DNA of 7,149 nt, from assembly GCA_015494435.1 (NCBI GenBank), contig WGBH01000324.1:1-7149 (forward strand), read 5' to 3'. The notes under the pieces were generated by a model. That model searched no databases. It was not told the DNA's origin and saw only the letters and a program-made list of their open reading frames with translations. This DNA comes from Thiotrichaceae bacterium. GTDB lineage: Bacteria > Pseudomonadota > Gammaproteobacteria > Thiotrichales > Thiotrichaceae. This document shows positions 1 through 5,716 of the stretch, one piece after another. The first letter of the stretch is position 1. Each line of letters begins with the position of its first letter. The position numbers were made by a program, and so were the translations under genes.

Positions 1-41
1 ATACCAGAAATTCCATTTCACCAAATGGTATTTCCTTATTA

Positions 42-87
42 CATACCAACCAGTATGTCCGCAATATCCTCCATACTGATCGGTATG
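42..87. promoter_or_regulatory. Paired 16-bp palindromes, TetR-type operator-like
   Basis: Two palindromes lie at 42-57 (CATACCAACCAGTATG) and 72-87 (CATACTGATCGGTATG). The reverse complement of the first matches the second at 14 of 16 positions, giving consensus CATACTG(G/A)T(T/C)GGTATG. Their centres are exactly 30 bp apart, so a dimer on each would sit on nearly the same DNA face. Near-perfect 16-18 bp palindromes in pairs are typical of TetR/AcrR-family repressors. On the minus strand each copy falls in the spacer of a possible weak promoter: TGAGCA-N17-GATATT (91-63) around the second, and TTGCGG-N17-TAATAA (64-36) around the first. This suggests control of a gene running leftward out of the window, but the regulator is not visible and the family assignment is inference. 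Confidence 0.5.
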
Positions 88-93
88 CTCAGC

Positions 94-118
94 GCGACGG
101 GGTTTGTTACCTCGTCGT
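94..118. repeat. Hairpin, copy A of a degenerate palindromic repeat
   Basis: Bases 94-103 pair with 109-118 around a TTGTT loop, giving a 10-bp stem with two G-T wobbles. The core (GACGGGGTTTGTTACC, then TCGTC) resembles the hairpins at 171-191 and 259-281, pointing to a shared ancestral palindrome close to GACGGGTTTGTAAACCCGTC. No T-run follows on either strand, so a terminator role is not supported. It could equally be a decayed REP-like or MITE-like unit. Confidence 0.45.
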
Positions 119-167
119 AATGTTTCTAATAGCAAAATACTTCAATCTTGACGCAAAATTAAAACGC

Positions 168-194
168 TATGGACGGTTTTACAAAACCCTCAGC
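168..194. repeat. Hairpin, copy B of the palindromic repeat
   Basis: The unit begins TATGGACGGTTTTACAAAAC and ends CCTCAGC. Bases 172-179 pair with 184-191 around a four-base loop with one mismatch (174/189). It aligns head to tail with copy C, which starts 88 bases downstream, sharing TATGGA-GG-TTTACAAAA-CC. Two similar palindromic units in direct orientation are more than expected by chance in a short spacer. Confidence 0.5.
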
Positions 195-209
195 AGAATA
201 TGGGTAGAT

Positions 210-235
210 AAGCCTTACAGAAAATGGTGAGGCTT
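210..235. other. 9-bp stem-loop between repeat copies B and C
   Basis: AAGCCTTAC (210-218) pairs with GTGAGGCTT (227-235) around an eight-base loop, with one T-G wobble. TTATTG follows, which is too weak a T-run for a confident terminator. Its position between two related hairpins makes bases 171-281 a run of three stem-loops, as could occur in a folded RNA or a compound palindromic repeat. I cannot assign a known RNA family. Confidence 0.4.
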
Positions 236-255
236 TATTGCGTTTAAGCGAAATA

Positions 256-284
256 TATGGATGGGTTTACAAAATCCGTCCAGC
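256..284. repeat. Hairpin, copy C of the palindromic repeat
   Basis: Bases 259-268 pair with 272-281 around a three-base ACA loop, giving a 10-bp stem with two G-T wobbles (GGATGGGTTT against AAAATCCGTCC). The tail CCGTCCAGC (276-284) is repeated with one change as CCGTCTAGC at 291-299, a half-unit 15 bases on. This is the best preserved of the three related hairpins. Confidence 0.5.
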
Positions 285-326
285 CTGAACCCGTCTAGCT
301 TGTTATTTGACTACTTCAAATATTCT

Positions 327-351
327 AAAAATAGGTGAAAGCCTTTTTTTT
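327..351 (+). terminator. Possible weak intrinsic terminator
   Basis: A short stem (AGGT at 333-336 with GCCT at 341-344) closed by a GAAA tetraloop is followed by a run of eight T (344-351), and an A-run at 327-330 can pair with the T-run. The GC part of the stem is only four base pairs including a wobble, so termination would be inefficient. If real, it would end any transcript entering from the palindrome-rich region and insulate folE2. The rest of 300-487 shows only a 12-bp palindrome CTTGAATTCAAG (409-420) and no gene. Confidence 0.3.
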
Positions 352-487
352 CTTAAGACTTTTAGAGTATTTTTTAGCAATCCGCCATACTCTTCCCTTG
401 ATCTTTTACTTGAATTCAAGCTGATAAGCCTTATTTAATCAATTTATCAAATCCTATTTTAAGAGCGAATTAGCCCTTTCTCTAAAT

Positions 488-506
488 GGCATTAATGTAT
501 AATGCC
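488..506 (+). promoter_or_regulatory. folE2 promoter -10 box inside a 19-bp palindrome
   Basis: GGCATTA (488-494) and TAATGCC (500-506) form a perfect 7-bp inverted repeat around ATGTA. The right half contains a perfect -10 hexamer TATAAT (498-503). No good -35 box lies 16-18 bases upstream. Transcription would start near 510, giving a leader of about 28 bases with Shine-Dalgarno sequence AGAAGGA (526-532), six bases from the ATG. A palindrome over the -10 is a usual repressor site. Bacterial folE2 genes are often Zur-repressed, but the arms do not clearly match the gammaproteobacterial Zur consensus. The alternative is an attenuator hairpin, because a T-rich stretch (510-524) follows the stem. 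Confidence 0.55.
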
Positions 507-538
507 CTGTTTTTTGTATTTTATAAGAAGGACTCTTT

Positions 539-1513
539 ATGAGTGCGAACGAAGCCTGTATAGATAATAGTTGTAGTTTACCTGATATCGCAAATGAACC
601 CCATTCTGGACCTAATTCACCTTTAAATTGGGTGGGTATGAGTGAAATTGAGATGCCTGTTTTTCTAATGAATGGCAAGCAGGAGCGTATTCAATCGGTT
701 GCTCGTGTACAGGCTTATGTCAATTTGACTGATCCTGATAGCAAGGGTATTCACATGTCACGTCTTTACCTTGCGGTTGATGAGATATTAAGTAATGATG
801 TTTTAACGCCTGCTCTATTGCGTAAAGTTGTGGAGTCCTTTGCTGTATCACATCAGGATATTAGCGACAGTGCTTATTTAGAGTGTCGGGTTAATTTTTT
901 TGAACGTAGGCAGTCTTTAAAAAGTGATAATACAGGTTGGAAGAGTTATAAAGTTCGTCCTATTATTTCGCTTCATAAGGGGAAACTTTTAACTGAGCTA
1001 AGCGTTGAAGTCCCTTATTCATCCACTTGCCCCTGTTCGGCGGCATTAGCGCGTGATCTTATTCAGCAGGGTTTTAGGACACAATTTGAGCAGCAAAACA
1101 GCTTGGATTATAAAGCTGTCCATGACTGGTTAGGTACAACGGCTGGCATCAGTGCAACACCGCATAGCCAACGCAGTGTTGCGCAAATTCGAGTCAAATT
1201 AAATGAGAAGGTTGATGAATTACCTATTTCACGTTTAATTGATCAAATTGAAGACGCATTACAAACTCCTGTGCAAGCAGCGGTAAAACGAGCGGATGAA
1301 CAGGAATTTGCACGTTTGAATGCAAGTAATTTAATGTTTTGTGAAGATGCCGCTAGACGTTTGCAAGCGGCCTTAGCGACTGATGAAACGTTGGATGATT
1401 TTTGGATTCGGGTCAATCATATGGAAAGTTTACATCCACATAATGCTGTTGCTGTGGTGGTTAAAGGGGTGAAAAATGGTTATCGGGATGATCCAAGAGA
1501 GCTACCACATTAG
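539..1513 (+). CDS. folE2: GTP cyclohydrolase FolE2 (GTP cyclohydrolase IB)
   Basis: This cytoplasmic enzyme converts GTP to 7,8-dihydroneopterin triphosphate, the first step of folate synthesis and, in some organisms, of 7-deazapurine (queuosine) precursors. The 324-residue product has the FolE2 family hallmarks: GIHMSRLY near residues 70-77, STCPCSAAL near 162-170 with the conserved metal-site cysteine region, PHSQRS at 208-213, NLMFCEDAAR at 264-273 and ESLHPHNAVA at 296-305. It is somewhat longer than the shortest family members (about 260 residues) through N-terminal residues 1-30. The ATG at 539 follows a good AGAAGGA ribosome site. FolE2 is the isozyme that does not strictly need zinc, and many bacteria express it when zinc is scarce in place of FolE. 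Whether this genome also has FolE cannot be seen here. No folate or queuosine gene adjoins it, so it looks like an independently regulated unit. Confidence 0.97.
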   Translation: MSANEACIDNSCSLPDIANEPHSGPNSPLNWVGMSEIEMPVFLMNGKQERIQSVARVQAYVNLTDPDSKGIHMSRLYLAVDEILSNDVLTPALLRKVVESFAVSHQDISDSAYLECRVNFFERRQSLKSDNTGWKSYKVRPIISLHKGKLLTELSVEVPYSSTCPCSAALARDLIQQGFRTQFEQQNSLDYKAVHDWLGTTAGISATPHSQRSVAQIRVKLNEKVDELPISRLIDQIEDALQTPVQAAVKRADEQEFARLNASNLMFCEDAARRLQAALATDETLDDFWIRVNHMESLHPHNAVAVVVKGVKNGYRDDPRELPH

Positions 1514-1516
1514 GCA

Positions 1517-1577
1517 CTTTAAAGTTCTTTAAAGCCCCTTAAATTCCCTGCCAATAAACACTTAGAGTCCAATAAAC
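1517..1577. repeat. Short tandem and direct repeats between folE2 and the glycosyltransferase
   Basis: A 10-bp unit occurs three times with decay: CTTTAAAGTT (1517-1526), CTTTAAAGCC (1527-1536), CCTTAAATTC (1537-1546). The two CTTTAAAG blocks are palindromes and can pair with each other. It is followed by a perfect 9-bp direct repeat CCAATAAAC at 1551-1559 and 1569-1577, with a period of 18, the second copy ending one base before the next start codon. No T-run or clear promoter is seen. The function is unknown. Confidence 0.5.
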
Positions 1578-1578
1578 G

Positions 1579-3066
1579 ATGCCATTGCTCCATAAAAATA
1601 ATATTGGCAAAGCTTCACTAGTGCCTTCTAAAGAGTTGGTTTATTTACTACTGGGGCTATTAGTGCTTTTGTTATGGCGCTATGGCGTGGTTTCAAGCAT
1701 GAGTGATGGCAATACCAGTTTGTATGTTGATGAGGCACAGTACTGGTTTTGGTCACAACATCTTGATTTTGGTTTTTATTCTAAACCGCCTGTGATTGCT
1801 TTGATTATTGCCGCAACGACTTCCGTTTGTGGTGATAGTGAAACTTGTATACGCGCTGGAAGCTTGATTATTTATCCCTTTACCAGTTTGTTGATTTATT
1901 TTAGCGCTTCTTTTCTGTTTAATCGTCGTGTTGGGCTAGTGAGTGCTTTAGTGTTTGCCACATTGCCTGCGGTGAGTCTTTCGTCATTAATTATTTCTAC
2001 CGATATTGCATTGTTCTTCTTTTGGGCGTTAGCCTTTTATGGCTTGATTCGAGCCTTGGACTCTAATCAATGGCATTGGTGGTTATTGATGGGGTTTGCA
2101 GGTGGCATGGGAATGGAAAGCAAATACACCATGGGGATCTTTGTCTTTTCTGCTATTGCTTATTTTATCGTAATGCAATCGTTTTCTATTTTTAAAAATA
2201 TTCGTTTATGGAGCGCGGCTCTTTTAGCCTTTATTTTATGGTTGCCTAACCTGTATTGGAATGCACAGCATGACTATATAACCTTTGTACATACCTCAGA
2301 AATAGCCGAATTTGAACAACGTCTATTTCATTGGGATGAATTGGGAACTTTTATTGTTGGACAGTTTTTAGTATTTGGCCCTTTATTGTTTATTTTATTT
2401 TTCGTCATTAGCTTTACCCAAAAAATAAAACATAAAGTCTTATTAATTAGTTTTAGCTGGATGTTTTTAGGTATTATTTTATTGCAAGCCTTATTAGGTC
2501 GTGCGAATGCGAATTGGGCAGCACCCACTTATATTACTGCCAGCATTTTAGTTTCCGCAGGGTTATTACAAACACACCGTATACGCTTACTGATTAGTGC
2601 TATTGTGATTAATTTAATGTTAGGTAGCCTAGTTTATTATACAAAACCGATCTTTAATTTAGCAGGATATGAATTAAATAGTAAAACGGATCTACGCAAA
2701 CGATTACGAGGATGGCGAGAAATTGGAGCACAATATAAAGTGATTCAAGCACACTATCCCGATGCTATTTTATTAGGAACAGATCGCGCTATTCTCTCGC
2801 ATTTACTTTATCATGCACGACCAAAAATGGTGATGACTTGGAATCCAGATCAGAAAATACAGCATCATTACGATCTTCAGGGGATGCTGAAACAACCCTT
2901 AAATAAAACCTTTTTATTTGTCACAGACAAAGCATTACCAAGTAAAATGATCGCTTCGTTTGAAACCATTACTCAACTTAAACAGAGTTTAAAAGTACAA
3001 GTTTATTCTGATGTTATGCGAAAATATTCCGTTTATTATTTGCAAAATTTTAAAGGGTATTTATAA
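1579..3066 (+). CDS. GT39/ArnT-like membrane glycosyltransferase
   Basis: This is a polytopic inner-membrane protein of the ArnT/PMT superfamily, whose members move a sugar from a polyprenyl-phosphate donor to an acceptor on the periplasmic side, for example lipid A, O-antigen or protein. Its 495 residues show a first membrane helix (about 20-38) and then a periplasmic loop with the acidic pair DE at 51-52 in YVDEAQYWFW, the position of the catalytic aspartate in this family. YSKPP follows at 67-71. Several hydrophobic helices lie between about 70 and 355, with the family-typical ANWAAPTY at 311-318. A soluble C-terminal domain covers about 365-495. The substrate cannot be read from sequence: it is not the close ArnT that adds aminoarabinose, so I give no symbol. 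The ATG at 1579 has only a weak ribosome site (TAGAG, 11 bases upstream), and an in-frame GTG at 1621 is a possible alternative. The PAP2 phosphatase downstream fits a lipid-linked sugar or lipid A role. Confidence 0.85.
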   Translation: MPLLHKNNIGKASLVPSKELVYLLLGLLVLLLWRYGVVSSMSDGNTSLYVDEAQYWFWSQHLDFGFYSKPPVIALIIAATTSVCGDSETCIRAGSLIIYPFTSLLIYFSASFLFNRRVGLVSALVFATLPAVSLSSLIISTDIALFFFWALAFYGLIRALDSNQWHWWLLMGFAGGMGMESKYTMGIFVFSAIAYFIVMQSFSIFKNIRLWSAALLAFILWLPNLYWNAQHDYITFVHTSEIAEFEQRLFHWDELGTFIVGQFLVFGPLLFILFFVISFTQKIKHKVLLISFSWMFLGIILLQALLGRANANWAAPTYITASILVSAGLLQTHRIRLLISAIVINLMLGSLVYYTKPIFNLAGYELNSKTDLRKRLRGWREIGAQYKVIQAHYPDAILLGTDRAILSHLLYHARPKMVMTWNPDQKIQHHYDLQGMLKQPLNKTFLFVTDKALPSKMIASFETITQLKQSLKVQVYSDVMRKYSVYYLQNFKGYL

Positions 3067-3134
3067 ACATTCACTTATTAAATTTCATCTCGATGACTAA
3101 AAAGCTGAGGCTTTCACTCCTTAAACACTTCGTT

Positions 3135-3153
3135 ATAAAAAACTACTTTTTAT
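3135..3153. other. A/T-only stem-loop before the PAP2 gene
   Basis: ATAAAAA pairs with TTTTTAT around a short loop (A)CTAC, giving seven A-T pairs. Upstream, AAAGC (3101-3105) and GCTTT (3110-3114) form a 5-bp stem without a T-run. Either could slow polymerase between the glycosyltransferase and phosphatase genes, but neither is a convincing terminator. The 105-base gap also holds the phosphatase ribosome site GAGG (3155-3158), which lies unusually far (13 bases) from the ATG. Confidence 0.25.
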
Positions 3154-3171
3154 TGAGGTTATTATTATTTT

Positions 3172-3864
3172 ATGCAATCAGCTAAATTTTATAATTTATT
3201 AATTTTCATCGTGCTAGTGACAGCACATACTGCCATTTTCTGGTTTTCTGACCTTGATTTGCGGGTTGCCAGTTTTTTTTACTATCCTGAACAGAGTAAC
3301 CCTTGGCCTTTAGGTGATGCGCCTTTGTGGAAGTTTTTTTATCAATTAGCGCCCATTCTTAGTCTTAGTATTGTGCTTTTTAGCGTGCTGATTATCTTAG
3401 TTTCTTTTATTAAAAAGGGATGGAAATCCTATCGTATTCAAGCCCTTTTTATTTTATCAAGCTTTCTATTAGGGCCTGGATTGATTGTTAATACCGTCTT
3501 TAAAGATCATTGGGGACGAACACGTCCCGCCTATATTGAGCAGTTTGGTGGCACAGAACACTATACGCCTCCTTTAAAATACAATACAGAGGATGATGGA
3601 AATTCTTTTCCATCAGGGCATAGTTCGCTTGGTTTTAGTTTTATTGCTTTTTGGTTTTTATGGCGTAAAAAACACGTTGTTTGGGCTAATTATGCTTTTG
3701 TTTTTTCTTTAAGTTTAGGCTGTTTATTTGGTTTTAGCAGAATGGCAGCAGGTGGACATTTTTTATCTGATGTATTTTGGTCATTATGGATTCCCTTATT
3801 GACCTGTATGGGATTATATACCTTTTTCTTTAAAAAACACTTGCACAGTCTCAAAGGAAAATAA
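3172..3864 (+). CDS. PAP2-family membrane phosphatase
   Basis: This is an integral membrane lipid phosphatase of the PAP2 superfamily, with its active site facing the periplasm. All three catalytic motifs are intact in the 230-residue product: KX6RP at 111-119 (K111, R118, P119), PSGH at 147-150 with the proton-donating H150, and SRX5HX3D at 189-200 (R190, nucleophile H196, D200). Membrane segments are visible near 8-25, 60-80, 90-108, 150-164, 172-188 and 201-220. Likely substrates in such proteins are undecaprenyl diphosphate, phosphatidylglycerophosphate or lipid A phosphates (LpxE-like), and sequence alone does not decide between them. A TGA in frame at 3154-3156 fixes the ATG at 3172 as the most upstream start, although its GAGG site is distant. 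The ArnT-like gene upstream suggests lipid A or lipid-carrier work. Runs of eight T (3273-3280) and seven T (3334-3340) lie in the early coding part. Confidence 0.93.
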   Translation: MQSAKFYNLLIFIVLVTAHTAIFWFSDLDLRVASFFYYPEQSNPWPLGDAPLWKFFYQLAPILSLSIVLFSVLIILVSFIKKGWKSYRIQALFILSSFLLGPGLIVNTVFKDHWGRTRPAYIEQFGGTEHYTPPLKYNTEDDGNSFPSGHSSLGFSFIAFWFLWRKKHVVWANYAFVFSLSLGCLFGFSRMAAGGHFLSDVFWSLWIPLLTCMGLYTFFFKKHLHSLKGK

Positions 3865-4004
3865 GCTTGCTTCCTACTTCACCAGTTGTCAGTATTTACT
3901 ATTTTGCACTCTGAAATCGACATAGAATGTTAGTATTCTACTCCATCAATAAAGCTTCAATGGAGCACTCGCTACTAATAATTAAAATAACGAATAATAA
4001 CACC
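3865..4004. other. Intergenic leader of pilB
   Basis: This 140-base spacer separates the phosphatase gene from pilB. It contains a 6-bp inverted repeat CTCCAT (3941-3946) / ATGGAG (3960-3965) and a 5-bp one AGAAT/ATTCT around 3924-3939, with a TAGAAT hexamer (3923-3928) lacking a good -35 partner. No clear promoter, sigma-54 site or terminator could be identified. A pilB promoter probably lies here because the gap breaks the tight spacing seen downstream. Confidence 0.35.
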
Positions 4005-5714
4005 ATGCCTAAGACTGAAGATGTGACATTATCAGGAATTCTAGCGCTGCTTGTTCAACAAAATAAGCTCTCTGCTGGTGTTGCATCTAAGGCGATGAGA
4101 GAGGCTGAAGCACGTAAAAAACCGTTAGTCACCCATTTATTAGAAAAGCAATTGATCACACCTTATTGTATGGCAATGGTTTGTGCTCATGAATATGGTT
4201 TAAGTATTGTTGATCTTAATGCGATTAATATTTCTCCAGAAATTCAAGCATTAGTTCCACTTGAAACATTAAGAAAAATGAATTTGCTACCACTGTTTAA
4301 TATAGCGAATGCTTTGTTTGTTGGTGTTGCAGATCCACATTATTTAGAAAATATGGGGGATTTAAGGTTTGCTACTGAGATGGTGCCTGAAGCTGTTTTA
4401 GTTGAATACGATAAATTACAAAATATTTTATACGGCTCCAGCAAGGGTGATGCAGTTACATCAGGGATGAGTATTTCATCGGAAACTGAAGCACAAGATT
4501 TGGTGGTTGAAACCTATGATTTAGAGCAAAAAGAAGAGGAGTCCAATGATCATGGCGTTGATGTTACACATTTTGTGAACGAGTTATTAAGTCATGCTAT
4601 TTCCAAAGGTGTCTCGGATATTCATATTGAACCTTACGAAAAAATTCTTAGAGTTCGTTACCGTATTGATGGTATTTTGCAAGTGGTCAGTATGCCGCCT
4701 AAAGGCATTGCGCGTAAGCTGACATCGCGTATAAAAGTTATGTCACGTTTAAACTCATCAGAGCGTCGTATCCCGCAAGATGGACGTATTCATTTTCAAG
4801 TAGGTGATGATAAATACGTTGATTTTCGTGTTAATACTTTGCCAACCTTATACGGTGAAAAAATTGTTATGCGTATTCTTGATTCAAATACTGCTGCATT
4901 GGGAATTGAGAACTTAGGATTTGATGAAAAACAACATCATGACTTAATGGCAGCTATTGCTAAACCCGATGGTATGGTATTAGTAACAGGGCCAACGGGT
5001 AGTGGTAAAACGGTAACCCTTTATGCTTGCCTAAATATTCTTAATACCTCAGAAAAAAATATCTCCACTGCCGAAGATCCTGCTGAAATACAGGTTCCAG
5101 GTATTAATCAGGTCAATGTCAATGAAAAAGTTGGCTTAACTTTTGCCGCTACTCTACGGGCATTTTTACGCCAAGATCCAGATATTATTATGGTGGGTGA
5201 AATTCGTGATTTAGAGACGGCTGAAATATCAGTAAAGGCAGCACAAACAGGGCATTTAGTTCTCTCCACATTGCATACTAATAGCGCTCCAGAAACCTTG
5301 ACTCGCCTCGTTAATATGGGTGTCCCCCCCTTTAATATTGCCTCCTCTGTCCATTTAATTATTGCACAACGCTTAGCGCGTCGTCTATGTAAAAGCTGTA
5401 AACAAGTTGTTGATATACCTGCTGATACCTTGATTCAACTAGGTTTTACTGAAGATCAGTTAGATGGTCTTGTTATCTATGAACCTAAAGGTTGTAGCGA
5501 TTGCTCAAGAGGCTATAAAGGTCGAGTAGGGATTTATCAAGTGATGCCCATTTCTGAAACAATGTCTAAAATAGTGATGGAAGGTGGCAATGCCATTCAG
5601 CTTGCAGAGCAGGCAGAGAAAGAAAAAATTAATAATTTACGTCAGTCAGCTATTGATAAAGTTCGTCAAGGTATCACTTCTTTAGCGGAATTAGAACGCG
5701 TAACTAAGGATTAA
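4005..5714 (+). CDS. pilB: Type IV pilus extension ATPase PilB
   Basis: PilB is the cytoplasmic hexameric ATPase that powers pilin insertion at the base of type IV pili, working with the membrane protein PilC. From the ATG at 4005 the product has 569 residues, the usual PilB length. Residues 1-140 are the MshEN/T2SSE N-terminal domain and 145-185 an acidic linker. The ATPase domain follows: SDIHIEP (204-210), Walker A GPTGSGKT (329-336), Asp box ISTAEDPAE (353-361), Walker B IIMVGE (394-399) and His box GHLVLSTLHTN. A tetracysteine zinc site (C462, C465, C497, C500) separates PilB from the retraction ATPase PilT. The frame stays open 26 codons upstream to an ATG at 3927, but that extension is unlike the family and no start here has a clear Shine-Dalgarno sequence, so 4005 is chosen by homology. 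A run of seven C (5324-5330) lies in the conserved GVPPFNIA segment. pilC follows after two bases. Confidence 0.97.
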   Translation: MPKTEDVTLSGILALLVQQNKLSAGVASKAMREAEARKKPLVTHLLEKQLITPYCMAMVCAHEYGLSIVDLNAINISPEIQALVPLETLRKMNLLPLFNIANALFVGVADPHYLENMGDLRFATEMVPEAVLVEYDKLQNILYGSSKGDAVTSGMSISSETEAQDLVVETYDLEQKEEESNDHGVDVTHFVNELLSHAISKGVSDIHIEPYEKILRVRYRIDGILQVVSMPPKGIARKLTSRIKVMSRLNSSERRIPQDGRIHFQVGDDKYVDFRVNTLPTLYGEKIVMRILDSNTAALGIENLGFDEKQHHDLMAAIAKPDGMVLVTGPTGSGKTVTLYACLNILNTSEKNISTAEDPAEIQVPGINQVNVNEKVGLTFAATLRAFLRQDPDIIMVGEIRDLETAEISVKAAQTGHLVLSTLHTNSAPETLTRLVNMGVPPFNIASSVHLIIAQRLARRLCKSCKQVVDIPADTLIQLGFTEDQLDGLVIYEPKGCSDCSRGYKGRVGIYQVMPISETMSKIVMEGGNAIQLAEQAEKEKINNLRQSAIDKVRQGITSLAELERVTKD

Positions 5715-5716
5715 TT

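Noticed and set aside
1..120. An open + frame from the left edge to a TAA at 118-120, about 39 codons with a hydrophobic end, possibly the tail of an upstream gene.
   Set aside because: The length is not unusual by chance. Codon choice (many ATA, TCC, TCG) differs from the genes in this window, and the region is dominated by palindromes that better fit regulation. It remains possible if sequence to the left continues the frame.
55..120. A 21-codon small ORF starting ATG at 55.
   Set aside because: It has no ribosome site and its start lies inside a palindrome arm.
148..176. TTGACG at 148-153 as a -35 box for a small RNA covering the hairpins.
   Set aside because: No acceptable -10 hexamer lies 15-19 bases downstream; the sequence there is GGACGG.
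409..420. Perfect 12-bp palindrome CTTGAATTCAAG as an operator.
   Set aside because: One or two such 12-bp palindromes are expected by chance in a window of this size, and it has no second copy or promoter next to it.
454..678. Minus-strand frame of 74 codons overlapping the start of folE2.
   Set aside because: It is antisense to a well-supported gene and its promoter, and the product resembles no family I recognise.
2328..2528. Minus-strand frame of 66 codons inside the glycosyltransferase gene.
   Set aside because: It is antisense to a conserved membrane-protein gene, with no ribosome site or recognisable domain.
335..3118. Shared 10-mer GTGAAAGCCT at 335-344 (+) and 3109-3118 (minus strand) as a dispersed repeat.
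   Set aside because: Many 10-base matches are expected by chance in 7 kb, and the flanks do not match.
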